A stretch of 64,000 bases of DNA from Phocaeicola_A sp963652075 (GTDB lineage Bacteria; Bacteroidota; Bacteroidia; Bacteroidales; Bacteroidaceae), in assembly GCA_963652075.1 (NCBI GenBank), contig CAVJRQ010000085.1:1-64000 (forward strand), written 5' to 3'. The translations under genes and the position numbers were made by a program. Below, one piece after another: positions 51,804 through 61,252 of the stretch (the first letter of the stretch is position 1; the number at the start of each line of letters is the position of its first letter). The notes beneath the pieces were generated by a model. The model was not told where the DNA came from. It was given only the letters and a program-made list of their open reading frames with translations, and searched no databases.

Positions 51804-52805
51804 ATGGTGCAGAAGAAGTCACAGGCGAAGGGGAGCGTACGGTCCGACAAAACGGTTCGGAAGCGAGGCGGACAGTCGGCAAGGCCGACCGGGAAGCGGG
51901 CTACCCGTAAATCTTCGACTACGAAGCGCAGTGCCGGACTCTCTAAACGGGGAAAACAGCCTACCGCCATCAGCCGACTGTTTTCCGAACCTCCCCGTTG
52001 GGCCGTCTGCATTGTTTTCGGTCTTTTCCTTTTGGCTTGTGGCGCGCTGTTCTATTACTTCTTCTTCCGCCCTTATCTCTATCGGTGGAATCCTGCGGAG
52101 GTCTCCTTTTCCCATCCCGTGGTGCATGGCATCGACATCTCCCATCATCAAGGGGCGGTGGATTGGGCGGCGCTCAACAACAACCACATTCAGGACAGTA
52201 CGCTCCGGTTTGTCATCATGAAGGCCACGGAAGGGTCGGATATGATGGACAGCACGTTCCAGCGCAATTTCAAGAACGCCCTCGATTATGGGTTTATCCG
52301 TGGGGCGTACCACTTCTTCAGCCCCTTGTCGCCCGCCAGCGAACAGGCCGCTTTCTTCATCAAGAACGTACGACTGCTGCCTCATGACCTGCCTCCGGTG
52401 TTGGACGTGGAGCGCAAGGGGACTTATTCGTCCGAGTCGTTGCGCACGGAGGTGAAGACCTGGCTGCGCATTGTGGAGGAGTATTACAAGGTGAAGCCCA
52501 TCATCTACGCTTCGTACAAGTTCAAGAAGCGTCACCTCAACGATTCGTTGCTCAATACCTATCCTTACTGGATAGCCCATTACTATGTGGACTCTTTGGA
52601 GTATCAAGGCGATTGGGCCTTTTGGCAACACCGCGACAATGGCTCGTTGAATGGCATAGACGGCGACGTGGACATGAACGTGTTCAACGGTGACTTGCCT
52701 AAACTGCTGCAACTCACTATTCCCGAGGACTCAGCTTCGCAAGCGTTGAAAGCGGATTCTTGCGCCTTGCCTCTCCAGCGGCCTGCGGTTGAGGCTACTC
52801 CTTAA
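51804..52805 (+). CDS. Membrane-anchored GH25 lysozyme-like muramidase
   Basis: A 333-aa protein in three parts: an extremely basic cytosolic N-terminus of about 60 residues rich in Lys, Arg and Ser; a transmembrane helix (about 69-92); and a periplasmic GH25 domain (about 108-310) with GIDISHHQG, MKATEGSD, LDVERKG and DGDVDMNVF. The catalytic Asp/Glu pair of GH25 is present. It would cleave peptidoglycan glycan strands from the periplasmic face. The basic tail is unusual for the family. Its 3' end overlaps convergent prmA by 11 bp. Confidence 0.87.
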   Translation: MVQKKSQAKGSVRSDKTVRKRGGQSARPTGKRATRKSSTTKRSAGLSKRGKQPTAISRLFSEPPRWAVCIVFGLFLLACGALFYYFFFRPYLYRWNPAEVSFSHPVVHGIDISHHQGAVDWAALNNNHIQDSTLRFVIMKATEGSDMMDSTFQRNFKNALDYGFIRGAYHFFSPLSPASEQAAFFIKNVRLLPHDLPPVLDVERKGTYSSESLRTEVKTWLRIVEEYYKVKPIIYASYKFKKRHLNDSLLNTYPYWIAHYYVDSLEYQGDWAFWQHRDNGSLNGIDGDVDMNVFNGDLPKLLQLTIPEDSASQALKADSCALPLQRPAVEATP

Positions 52806-53637
52806 TCAGCTTGATGGCAGCCCAGTTGTCCTTTTCGCGGTAATGGTCGAACGCGAGACCCAACCTCTCGCCTTCCTCACGCAGGTAGGGGATATCCTCC
52901 ACATAAAATCCGCTCATGTAAATCTCCGAACCCTGGTGCATGCAGGCGACGTAGTGCTTCATGTCGTTCAGCAGGATGTTGCGGTTGATGTTCGCGATGA
53001 TGATGTCGAACATGCGTCCCGCCAACAGCGAAGCGTCGCCCAGTTCCACCTGGATATTCTCCACACGGTTCAGGGCGATATTGTCCTTGGAGTTGGATAC
53101 GCACCAGTCGTCGATGTCGATGGCGGTCACCGGGTTGGCTCCCCTCATCGAAGCCAATATGGCCAGGATGGATGTGCCGCAACCCATGTCGAGCAACGAC
53201 TTTCCCTTCAGTTCGGCATCAAGCAGCTCGCCGATAATCAGGCTGGTCGTGGCGTGGTGTCCGGTGCCGAACGCCATCTGCGGATTGATTAGAATCTCAT
53301 ATTCCGCCTTGGGGACGTTGGTGTGGAACGTGCTGTGTATGACGCAACGGTCGCCGATGATGATGGGTTGGAAGAAATTCTTTTCCCACTCCTCGTTCCA
53401 GTCTTTGTCTTCTTGGGGTTCTACGGTGTAGCTGATGGTCGTGTCGGGGAGGGGGAAGTCGCCGATGACCTTCTTCAACGCCGATTCGTCGAACAGCCTC
53501 TCCTGCACGTAGCCTTTGACACCCTTGTCCGCTTCCATGAAGCTCTCAAAACCTATCTCGGCGCACAGGGCCGACAACACATCGTTTACCGTTTCGCAAC
53601 AGGGTTGCGTATGAAACGTCACTTCCAGGTATTTCAT
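52795..53637 (-). CDS. prmA: Ribosomal protein L11 methyltransferase
   Basis: Trimethylates L11 using S-adenosylmethionine. The 280-aa protein has an N-terminal substrate-binding domain (about 1-100), a linker and a Rossmann methyltransferase domain with LDMGCGTSILAI (motif I), the acidic DIDDW and ANINRNIL (motif IV). The start at 53637 follows a consensus -7 box (complement of 53661-53668). It overlaps the convergent GH25 gene by 11 bp at the 3' end. Confidence 0.95.
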   Translation of the reverse strand: MKYLEVTFHTQPCCETVNDVLSALCAEIGFESFMEADKGVKGYVQERLFDESALKKVIGDFPLPDTTISYTVEPQEDKDWNEEWEKNFFQPIIIGDRCVIHSTFHTNVPKAEYEILINPQMAFGTGHHATTSLIIGELLDAELKGKSLLDMGCGTSILAILASMRGANPVTAIDIDDWCVSNSKDNIALNRVENIQVELGDASLLAGRMFDIIIANINRNILLNDMKHYVACMHQGSEIYMSGFYVEDIPYLREEGERLGLAFDHYREKDNWAAIKLIKE

Positions 53638-53660
53638 CTTTCGTACTTTCTTTTATTGTG

Positions 53661-53668
53661 CAAAGGTA
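53661..53668 (-). promoter_or_regulatory. -7 box of prmA
   Basis: Reverse-strand TACCTTTG (complement of 53661-53668), 23 bp upstream of the start codon. Confidence 0.55.
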
Positions 53669-53726
53669 GGAAAAATATCAGCACGTCCCTCCTTTCGGGG
53701 AGATAAGCTGCGTCACGGAAAAATAA

Positions 53727-53779
53727 TCAAGCGAGCTCGTCAAGCAGGCTTGCTAATCTGCATTTTTGCGTTATCTTTG
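53727..53779 (+). promoter_or_regulatory. Promoter of the GHL10 gene with paired inverted repeats
   Basis: TATCTTTG at 53772-53779 (-7) with CTTG at 53749-53752 (-33, 19-bp gap). CAAGC-AG-GCTTG (53741-53752) overlaps the -33 box, and a second GCGAGCTCG-type palindrome lies at 53731-53739. The segment from GCTTG to TATCTTTGC closely matches the promoter at 8834-8869. Confidence 0.7.
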
Positions 53780-53808
53780 CATCCGTTATAATAATTGTGT
53801 AGTGTGAA

Positions 53809-55302
53809 ATGAAAAAGACGATACTATCATTACTCCTCTCCTTGTTGTTGATGAACGGTGCCGCTTGGGCGCAAGCCCCGAAGAGGGAGTTCAGAGGCGC
53901 TTGGATTCAAGCCGTCAACGGACAGTTCCAGGGCATGTCGCCCCAAGTGATGCAACGGACGCTGACGACGCAACTCGATAAACTGCAGCAGGCAGGCATC
54001 AATGCCGTCATCTTTCAGGTACGGACGGAGGCGGACGCGCTTTATGCCTCGACCATCGAGCCATGGAGCCGTTTCCTGACGGGCGTGCAGGGTCAAGCCC
54101 CCTCTCCGTTGTGGGATCCCCTGCAGTTTATGATTGACGAATGCCATAAGCGCAACATGGAGCTCCATGCCTGGATAAACCCTTACCGGGCAAAGACGAA
54201 AGGAACAACCCGGTTGGCAGCCAACCATCCGTATAATCTCCATCCGGAGCGTTTCTTCCAGTACGACGGACTGTTGCTCTTCGACCCGGGTTACCCCGAA
54301 AACATACGCTACATCTGTAGGGTGGTGGAGGACATCGTCAAGCGTTACGATGTGGACGGACTGCATATCGACGACTATTTCTACCCCTATCCGGTGGCAG
54401 GACTGCCCATACCCGATGACATGAGTTTCGCCGAGTACGGCAGAGGATACTCCGACCGCAACGACTGGCGACGCGACAACGTGAGCCGCCTGGTGAAGGC
54501 GCTGCACGAGACCATACACCAGTGCAAGCCCTGGGTGAAGTTCGGCATCTCGCCGTTCGGCATCTATCGCAACAAGAAGAGCGCACCCAATGGAAGCAAC
54601 ACCAACGGGCTGCAAAATTATGACGACCTCTATGCGGATATTCTCTTTTGGGTCGACAAGGGGTGGGTAGACTACAACATCCCGCAGGTCTATTGGGAGA
54701 TAGGCCATCCCGCAGCGGACTACGCGACTTTGGTGCGTTGGTGGGCTATCCATGCGCAAGAGCGGCCGCTCTTCATCGGACAGGACGTGATGCGTACGGT
54801 GAAGCATGCCGATTTGGAGAACCCCTCCATCCATCAGCAGGCCAAGAAGATGGAGATACAGCGCACCTACACCACGGTGTTCGGTAGCTGCCAGTGGTAT
54901 GCGGGTACCGTTATGGAGAACCCGGGCAACTATTGGGGCGAACTGCGTGACAACTACCACCGCTATCCCGCCTTGCAACCGCTCTTTCCCTTCATCGACA
55001 GCAAGGCTCCTGCCAAGGTACGTAAGGTGAAACCGGTATGGACTGCCGATGGATACATCCTCTTCTGGACCGCTCCCAAAGCCACTCACGAGATGGACAA
55101 AGCCGTGCAGTACGTCGTTTATCGCTTCGCAAGAAAAGAGAAGGTGAACATCGACGACGCGTCCAAGATTGTGGCGATTACCCGTGACACGTACTATAAG
55201 TTGCCCTACGAGGACGGCAAGACCAAGTATGTCTATGTGGTGACCGCCTTGGACAGGCTACAGAACGAATCGGCTTTGGCGAAGAAGAAGGTGAAACTCT
55301 GA
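53809..55302 (+). CDS. GHL10-type (DUF187) secreted glycoside hydrolase-like protein
   Basis: A 497-aa exported protein (signal ending AAWAQ, about 22) with a TIM-barrel GHL10/YngK-like domain (25-330): REFRGAWIQ at the start, FQVRTEADALY, LHAWINPYR, DGLHIDDYFYPYP and a WDKGWVDYNIPQVYWE-like region. The C-terminal about 90 residues look like a fibronectin-type module. Members are thought to act on glycan or peptidoglycan-linked sugars, but activity is seldom shown. The start follows a strong promoter. It is a single gene. Confidence 0.85.
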   Translation: MKKTILSLLLSLLLMNGAAWAQAPKREFRGAWIQAVNGQFQGMSPQVMQRTLTTQLDKLQQAGINAVIFQVRTEADALYASTIEPWSRFLTGVQGQAPSPLWDPLQFMIDECHKRNMELHAWINPYRAKTKGTTRLAANHPYNLHPERFFQYDGLLLFDPGYPENIRYICRVVEDIVKRYDVDGLHIDDYFYPYPVAGLPIPDDMSFAEYGRGYSDRNDWRRDNVSRLVKALHETIHQCKPWVKFGISPFGIYRNKKSAPNGSNTNGLQNYDDLYADILFWVDKGWVDYNIPQVYWEIGHPAADYATLVRWWAIHAQERPLFIGQDVMRTVKHADLENPSIHQQAKKMEIQRTYTTVFGSCQWYAGTVMENPGNYWGELRDNYHRYPALQPLFPFIDSKAPAKVRKVKPVWTADGYILFWTAPKATHEMDKAVQYVVYRFARKEKVNIDDASKIVAITRDTYYKLPYEDGKTKYVYVVTALDRLQNESALAKKKVKL

Positions 55303-55435
55303 TTCATCGCCCGGCGTGACGGACGGCTGTTGAGTGCGGCCGTTCCATTCGTCTCCGGCTACCTGCGAGGTGCAGGATTGGGGGCATGAATCAAAGATAG
55401 AGTCAAGATACACAAGCCAATAAGCTGGATAAAGT

Positions 55436-55472
55436 GCGGCGGCTATTTCCTTTCATGGGAAATAGCCGCCGC
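55436..55472. terminator. Strong GC-rich hairpin downstream of valS
   Basis: GCGGCGGCTATTTCC (55436-55450) pairs perfectly with GGAAATAGCCGCCGC (55458-55472). It lies between the converging ends of the GHL10 gene and valS and probably terminates valS. The rest of this 193-bp gap holds no gene. Confidence 0.65.
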
Positions 55473-55495
55473 AACGGTTATGCAGGCCGCTCTGT

Positions 55496-58180
55496 TTATT
55501 TCTTCAGTGCGGCAATGCTCTCTTTCAGTGAAGCGATCTTGCTTTCGGCATCAGCCTGTTTCTTGCGTTCCATCTCGATGACGTTGGCAGGGGCTTTGCT
55601 GACAAACTTCTCGTTGCCGAGTTTCTTCAGCACGCTCTGCAGGAATCCCTCCTGATACTTCAGGTCTGCCTCCAGTTTGGCAACCTCCTCCTCCACGTTA
55701 ATCATGCCGCTCAAGGGCACGTAATATTCCGTGGTGCTGACCATGAACGAAGCGGCACTCTCCGGCTTGACGCTTACGGTCTCTACGGTGGAGAGGTTGC
55801 CCAGTTTCTTCATGATGTCTTCGTAATCGGTCAGTTTGGTCTCGCCCATAATCTGCAGGCTCAGTGCCTCCTTTTGCGGCAGGTTCTTCTGCGTGCGGAT
55901 GTTGCGGATGCCGGTGATGACCTCCTTCAGCTGCTCGAAGTCGGCAATCATTGCGCCCGATTCAGCGGTGGCCGTGCAAGCGGGCAGGGTAGCGGTCATG
56001 ATGCTTTCGCCCTCTTTGCGGTCATAGATGTGTTGCCACAACTCCTCGGTGATGAACGGCATGAACGGATGGAGCAGCTTGAGCTGGAAGTCGAAGAAGT
56101 TCAGCGTCGCCTCGTAGGTCTTACGGTCGATGGGCTGGCCATACGCCGGCTTCACCATCTCCAAGTACCAGCTCGAGAACTCGTCCCAGAAGAGTTTGTA
56201 CGCCACCATCAGCGCTTCGCTGAGGCGGTACTTGCTGAAGAGGTCTTTAATCTCTTCGGACACCTTCTGCAGCATGGCCTCGAACCAGGCCGTCGCCAAC
56301 CGGGCGTAGCGCGGTTGTTCGATGTCGGCAACCTGCCATCCTTTCACCAGACGGAAAGCGTTCCATATCTTGTTGTTGAAGTTACGTCCTTGTTCGCAGA
56401 GAGACTCGTCGAAGAGGATGTCGTTGCCTGCCGGGGCGGACAACATCATGCCCATGCGTACGCCGTCCGCGCCGAAACGCTCAATCAGCTCCAGGGGGTC
56501 GGGCGAGTTGCCGAGTGACTTGCTCATCTTGCGTCCCAGCTTGTCGCGCACGATACCCGTGAAGTAGACATTCCGGAACGGCATCTTGTGCTCGTACTCG
56601 TAACCGGCCATAATCATACGGGCTACCCAGAAGAAAATGATGTCCGGTCCTGTCACCAGGTCGCTCGTCGGATAGTAGTATTTTATCTCTTCGTTGCCGG
56701 GGTTGTTGATGCCGTCGAACAGGGAGATAGGCCACAGCCATGAAGAGAACCAGGTGTCCAGACAGTCGCTGTCCTGGCGCAGGTCGTCCACGGTGAGCTG
56801 GTCGTTCCCGCTCTTCTCCTTTGCCAATGCCAATGCCTTCTCGGCTGTCTCGGCAACCACGTAGCCTCCTTCGGGGAGGAAGTAGGCCGGGATGCGGTGT
56901 CCCCACCACAGCTGACGGCTGATGCACCAGTCCTTGATGTTCTCCATCCAGTACTTATAGGTGTTCTTGTATTTCGAAGGGTAGAACTTGATGTCGTCAT
57001 CCATCACGGCCTTCAATGCCGGTTTGGCCAAATGTTCCATCTTCAGGAACCACTGCATGGAGAGCTTCGGTTCAATGGCCACATTGGTGCGCTCGGAGAA
57101 TCCCACTTTGTTGGTGTAGGCTTCCACCTTCTCCAACAGGCCTGCCGCATCCAGATCCTTCTCTATCCGGTTACGCACGTCGAAGCGGTCTTGACCCACA
57201 TAGAGCCCTGCGGCTTCGCTCAGTGTGCCGTTGTCGTTGAAGATGTCGATGCTCGGGAGGTTGTACTTCTCGCCCAGCATATAGTCGTTCACGTCGTGTG
57301 CCGGTGTCACTTTCAGGCAGCCGGTACCGAACTCGATGTCCACATATTCGTCCTCTATCACCGGAATCACGCGGTTGACCAACGGAACGATTACCTTTTT
57401 ACCGCTCAGCCAACGGGTCTTCGGGTCTTTGGGGTTGATGCACATCGCCGTATCGCCCATGATGGTCTCGGGACGCGTTGTGGCCACCACGGCATAGTAG
57501 CGTCCGTTGGTGTCTTGGTGTACCACCTCGCCCTCGGCTCCGCTCGGTGTCACGGTCTCGCCGTCGGCGATGTAGTATTTCAGATAGTAGAGCTTGCTGT
57601 GTTCCTCCTTATAGATAACCTCCTCGTCGCTCAGGGCGGTGAGAGCCTTCGGGTCCCAGTTGACCATGCGCACGCCCCGGTAGATGAGCCCTTTGTTGTA
57701 GAGGTCGACGAATACCTTGATGACGCTCTCGCTACGCTTCTCGTCCATGGTGAAGGCCGTGCGGTCCCAGTCGCAGGAAGCTCCCAGCTTACGGAGCTGT
57801 TTCAGGATGATGCCTCCGTGCTCGTCCGTCCATTCCCAGGCGTGCTTCAGGAATTCCTCACGGGTGAGGTCGGTCTTCTTGATGCCCTGTTGGGCGAGTC
57901 TGTTTACCACCTTGGCTTCGGTAGCGATGGATGCATGGTCCGTACCCGGCACCCAACAGGCGTTCTTGCCCTCCATGCGGGCGCGGCGCACCAGGATATC
58001 CTGAATGGTATTGTTAAGCATGTGTCCCATGTGGAGCACGCCGGTGACGTTGGGCGGCGGGATGACGACGGTGTAGGGTTCCCTTCCGTCGGGTTTCGAA
58101 CTGAACAATTTATGGTCCAACCAATACTGGTACCATTTCCCTTCCACATCCGCAGGATTGTACTTGCTTGCTAATTCCAT
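55496..58180 (-). CDS. valS: Valyl-tRNA synthetase
   Basis: Class I synthetase charging tRNA-Val with editing of Thr. The 894-aa chain shows the HIGH variant HMGH (in NVTGVLHMGHMLN), the CP1 editing domain (about 190-330), KMSKS (in GRKMSKSLGN), the anticodon-binding domain and a C-terminal coiled coil (about 825-894) typical of ValRS. Full length. A -7 box lies 49 bp upstream. Confidence 0.97.
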   Translation of the reverse strand: MELASKYNPADVEGKWYQYWLDHKLFSSKPDGREPYTVVIPPPNVTGVLHMGHMLNNTIQDILVRRARMEGKNACWVPGTDHASIATEAKVVNRLAQQGIKKTDLTREEFLKHAWEWTDEHGGIILKQLRKLGASCDWDRTAFTMDEKRSESVIKVFVDLYNKGLIYRGVRMVNWDPKALTALSDEEVIYKEEHSKLYYLKYYIADGETVTPSGAEGEVVHQDTNGRYYAVVATTRPETIMGDTAMCINPKDPKTRWLSGKKVIVPLVNRVIPVIEDEYVDIEFGTGCLKVTPAHDVNDYMLGEKYNLPSIDIFNDNGTLSEAAGLYVGQDRFDVRNRIEKDLDAAGLLEKVEAYTNKVGFSERTNVAIEPKLSMQWFLKMEHLAKPALKAVMDDDIKFYPSKYKNTYKYWMENIKDWCISRQLWWGHRIPAYFLPEGGYVVAETAEKALALAKEKSGNDQLTVDDLRQDSDCLDTWFSSWLWPISLFDGINNPGNEEIKYYYPTSDLVTGPDIIFFWVARMIMAGYEYEHKMPFRNVYFTGIVRDKLGRKMSKSLGNSPDPLELIERFGADGVRMGMMLSAPAGNDILFDESLCEQGRNFNNKIWNAFRLVKGWQVADIEQPRYARLATAWFEAMLQKVSEEIKDLFSKYRLSEALMVAYKLFWDEFSSWYLEMVKPAYGQPIDRKTYEATLNFFDFQLKLLHPFMPFITEELWQHIYDRKEGESIMTATLPACTATAESGAMIADFEQLKEVITGIRNIRTQKNLPQKEALSLQIMGETKLTDYEDIMKKLGNLSTVETVSVKPESAASFMVSTTEYYVPLSGMINVEEEVAKLEADLKYQEGFLQSVLKKLGNEKFVSKAPANVIEMERKKQADAESKIASLKESIAALKK

Positions 58181-58228
58181 TTTGCGTGTCTATTATTGTT
58201 GTTTTATTCGCTTGTTGATAATTGCGTG

Positions 58229-58236
58229 CAAAGGTA
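58229..58236 (-). promoter_or_regulatory. -7 box of valS
   Basis: Reverse-strand TACCTTTG (complement of 58229-58236). Confidence 0.55.
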
Positions 58237-58294
58237 ATAAAAAAGTGCGTGAACGCCCAAGCGTCCACGGGATAACCTCTTGCAAAAAACGGCA

Positions 58295-58332
58295 AACCCG
58301 GCATGCGTCGGTCGGTGGACGCGTGCCGGGTT
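58295..58332 (-). terminator. Terminator between the GH28 lipoprotein gene and valS
   Basis: AACCCGGCATGCGTC (58295-58309) pairs with GACGCGTGCCGGGTT (58318-58332) with one mismatch. On the reverse strand it leads into TTTGCCG then six T (complement of 58284-58294). A second small hairpin, GGCGGAC/GTCCGCC, lies at 58347-58364. Confidence 0.75.
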
Positions 58333-58380
58333 CGGCTATGGGAAGCGGCGGACACCCGTCCGCCACACCCTTGTATGTGT

Positions 58381-59970
58381 TTAGAAGTTCAGCTCCTTAC
58401 CCTTGATGTCGATGCTCTCGAAGGACTCCCCGTTAACGGAAACCTTGTTGACGCACTTCATGCGTACCGTGGGCTGAGGCTCTTTCGTCCGGATGGTGAC
58501 GTTGTCAATCGTCACGCTGTCGGCCAGGCTCAGCACAATGCCCTCTTTGGCATCGGTGACGGTGATGTCCTTGAGGTTGATGTTCTTGATGGGCATCTCG
58601 GGCAGACCGTTGAAGAAGATGGCGCGTCCCGAACCCTTGCAGGCTACGTTGGAGATGTAGATGTTGCGGAACGCCGGTGTCTCCTCGGTTACGGGAGGCA
58701 CGGTCTCTGCCTTGTCCTTCGTGTCCTCTGCGGTCACTTCCGTAGGCGACTTGCCGCCGTAGAAGAGGTCGAACAGGATGGCTTCCGCCGGGATGTCTAT
58801 CATGTTGATGTTGCTGATGTAGATGTTCTCTACCAGTCCGCCACGGCCGCGTTTGCTCTTGAAGCGCAGACCTACGTCCGTGCCCAGGAACGTGCAGTTG
58901 TCCACGTAGATGTTGCGCACGCCGCCGGACATCTCACTGCCGACAACGAAACCTCCATGGCCGTGAAGCACCACGTTGTCTTTCACGATGACGTTCTGGC
59001 AAGGCTCGTTGCGAAGCCGTCCCTCCTTGTCCTTGCCGGACTTCAGACAGATGGCGTCGTCTCCGGCGTCAAACGTGCATTTGGTGATGATGGCTCTGTT
59101 GCACGACTCCAGGTCCAGCGCATCCCCGTTCTGTGAATACCAGGGGTTCGAGACGCTGACCTTGTTCAGCGTGATGTCTTCGCAAGAGAGCGGGTGGATG
59201 CACCAGGCGGGAGAGTTCTTGAAGGTGATGCCTTCGAGCAAGACTTTCTTACATCCAGTGATGTCCACCATGACGGGGCGCAGGAAGTCGCGGGCGTTTT
59301 CCCACTCACTGTCCGGAGCGTCCTGGGGGATAAATCCCTTGGCGTGCCCTGCCTTGCTGCCTTCACTCGGGAACCAGACGTCACCCTTCTCGTTGGTTAC
59401 GCCGCCCGATTTCAGCAGGTTCTTCCATTGGCCTTCGGTCAGCTTGCCTTTCTTCACGGGTCGCCAAGTTCCTCCGTTGCCGTCGAACGTGCCATGACCC
59501 GTGATGGCGATGTTCTCGACATTGTGAGCGGTGATGGGTGACTGGCAGCGGCGTGTCTCCCAACCCTCGTAAGAGGTCTTGATGATGGGGTACAGGCTAT
59601 GGTCTGCCGAGAAGAGTACCAGAGCGTTGTGCTCCGTGTAGAGGTTCACGTTGTCGAGGAGCACGATGGGGCCCGTGAGCCACAGTCCGGCAGGGATGAC
59701 GACTTTGCCGCCACCTTTTTCGCTCACCGCTTTGATGGCGTTGTTGATGGCGTCGGTATTCAGCTCTTGTCCGCCGGCTTTGGCTCCGAAGTCGAGGATG
59801 TTCACCTCGTAGTTCCCGAATGTCGGTTGAGCCACTTTATCCATTTGGAAGGGGAGGTTACTGTACACGCTCGAGTCGATGACTTCCGGGCATTGTTGGG
59901 CGGTCGGTTGGTTGCATGCGGTCAGCGCCAGCAAGGCACAGCCCATTGCATAGATCCAGTTCTTTTTCAT
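58381..59970 (-). CDS. GH28 polygalacturonase-like lipoprotein
   Basis: A 529-aa lipoprotein (lipobox LTAC, Cys 19) with a parallel beta-helix GH28 domain. Unlike the GH28 at 13 kb it keeps the canonical catalytic set: NGDALD, AGDDAI, GHGG and RFK, so exo- or endo-polygalacturonase activity is likely. It should sit on the outer-membrane surface or inner leaflet. It stands alone with its own promoter and terminator, not in a SusC/SusD locus. It could feed uronates to the KDG kinase pathway; that link is inference. Confidence 0.9.
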   Translation of the reverse strand: MKKNWIYAMGCALLALTACNQPTAQQCPEVIDSSVYSNLPFQMDKVAQPTFGNYEVNILDFGAKAGGQELNTDAINNAIKAVSEKGGGKVVIPAGLWLTGPIVLLDNVNLYTEHNALVLFSADHSLYPIIKTSYEGWETRRCQSPITAHNVENIAITGHGTFDGNGGTWRPVKKGKLTEGQWKNLLKSGGVTNEKGDVWFPSEGSKAGHAKGFIPQDAPDSEWENARDFLRPVMVDITGCKKVLLEGITFKNSPAWCIHPLSCEDITLNKVSVSNPWYSQNGDALDLESCNRAIITKCTFDAGDDAICLKSGKDKEGRLRNEPCQNVIVKDNVVLHGHGGFVVGSEMSGGVRNIYVDNCTFLGTDVGLRFKSKRGRGGLVENIYISNINMIDIPAEAILFDLFYGGKSPTEVTAEDTKDKAETVPPVTEETPAFRNIYISNVACKGSGRAIFFNGLPEMPIKNINLKDITVTDAKEGIVLSLADSVTIDNVTIRTKEPQPTVRMKCVNKVSVNGESFESIDIKGKELNF

Positions 59971-60057
59971 GATATTGATCTGTAATTAGTATTTAGTATG
60001 TTTCTTTCGTCTGAGTGAGAAAGCCAATCCGTTATTCCTTTTCGGCTTGCCTGTGTG

Positions 60058-60065
60058 CAAATGTA
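60058..60065 (-). promoter_or_regulatory. -7 box of the GH28 lipoprotein gene
   Basis: Reverse-strand TACATTTG (complement of 60058-60065), 87 bp upstream of the start codon. Confidence 0.45.
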
Positions 60066-60161
60066 CGCTAAAGTTGCCGAATAATCATCCATTTTCGTGT
60101 AATTTTCAGTGCCAAACGGATTTTTGCGCTGATTTTTCGGGTATTATCAAGGAATAAAGAG

Positions 60162-60169
60162 TACCTTTG
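60162..60169 (+). promoter_or_regulatory. -7 box of gldB
   Basis: TACCTTTG, 19 bp upstream of the ATG at 60189. Confidence 0.55.
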
Positions 60170-60188
60170 CAATCAGAATTGATGGAGA

Positions 60189-61202
60189 ATGAAGGCGAAA
60201 TCTTATATCTGGATACTCATTGTGGGGATGTCTCTTTCCCTGACGGCTTGCCAATGGAAGCTGTCCGGAGGGAAGAGTGCGGCCGACAGTACCGATATCA
60301 AGGTGGGCCGGTTCGACAAGCTGTTGGACGAGTACGTGGAGCTCAACAGTTTCTCCGCCCTGCAAAAGATGAATACCGAATACCCGCAGGAAACCAAGAT
60401 TCTGGTAGAGGACGTGCTGATGATAGGCGAGGTGGGGGAGGCGGACCTGAACTCACGCCTGAGGTCCTTTTATGCGGACTCCACCATACAGACGCTGATG
60501 AAGGATGCCTTGGCGAAGTTCGAAGACATGGGGCCGATAGAGAAACAGCTCACCGCAGGCTTCAAGGAGCTGAAAAAAGAAGTCCCCACACTGAAGATAC
60601 CCAAAGTCTACTCCCAAATATCCGCCCTTAACCAGTCCGTGGTTGTCGGTGAGAACATCTTGGGATTCAGCATCGACAAGTACATGGGAGCCGATTACGC
60701 CCTCTATCATAAGTTCTACTACGACTACCAATGCCGTTCGATGGAACCCTCGCGCATCATCCCCGATTGCTTCATGTATTACCTCCTTAGCGAGTATCCT
60801 TTCCCCTGGGGGTGGAACCGTACCTTGCTCGACCAGATGATGCACTTTGGCAAGATGCACTGGGTAATCGCCCGGCTGCTCGACTACGATTCGGTGGAGG
60901 ACGAGATTGGCTACACCAAGGAAGAGAAATCCTGGTGCGAGAAACACAAGAAGGACGTTTGGAACTATATGGTTCAGAACCGTCATTTGGACCAGACGGA
61001 CCCGATGGTGGTGCGCATGTACATGCGTCCTGCTCCCAGTACGGCTTGCTTTGGCGAGGACTCTCCCTTTGAGTTGGGCGTGTGGATTGGCGCGCAAATC
61101 ATTGACGCGTATATGCATAAACACAAGGACATGACCATTGCGCAGTTGCTCAGCGAGACCGACTACCGCAAGATGCTGGTCGAAATTCAGTTTAAACTTT
61201 AA
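60189..61202 (+). CDS. gldB: GldB-family lipoprotein
   Basis: A 337-aa lipoprotein: signal with lipobox LTAC (Cys about 21), then a mostly helical domain. Recognisable GldB features are GRFDKLLDEYV near the start, the DKYMGADYALY stretch (about 163-173) and RPAPSTACFGEDSPFELGVWIG near the C-terminus. GldB is needed for gliding in Flavobacterium but is widespread in non-gliding Bacteroidetes; its domain has been likened to zinc-less peptidase folds. It precedes the methyltransferase gene by 50 bp. Confidence 0.85.
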   Translation: MKAKSYIWILIVGMSLSLTACQWKLSGGKSAADSTDIKVGRFDKLLDEYVELNSFSALQKMNTEYPQETKILVEDVLMIGEVGEADLNSRLRSFYADSTIQTLMKDALAKFEDMGPIEKQLTAGFKELKKEVPTLKIPKVYSQISALNQSVVVGENILGFSIDKYMGADYALYHKFYYDYQCRSMEPSRIIPDCFMYYLLSEYPFPWGWNRTLLDQMMHFGKMHWVIARLLDYDSVEDEIGYTKEEKSWCEKHKKDVWNYMVQNRHLDQTDPMVVRMYMRPAPSTACFGEDSPFELGVWIGAQIIDAYMHKHKDMTIAQLLSETDYRKMLVEIQFKL

Positions 61203-61252
61203 CCGATGGAGGAACTTCTTCCATCCCCTTTTTCAAGAAAAACATTCACTTC

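Noticed and set aside
55392..55399. Reverse-strand TATCTTTG (-7-like) box downstream of the GHL10 gene
   Set aside because: No -33 box in place and no gene in that direction; it would only give antisense RNA.
58347..58364. Perfect 7-bp hairpin near the GH28 lipoprotein stop as a separate regulatory element
   Set aside because: Probably just part of the terminator region formed mainly by the larger stem at 58295-58332.
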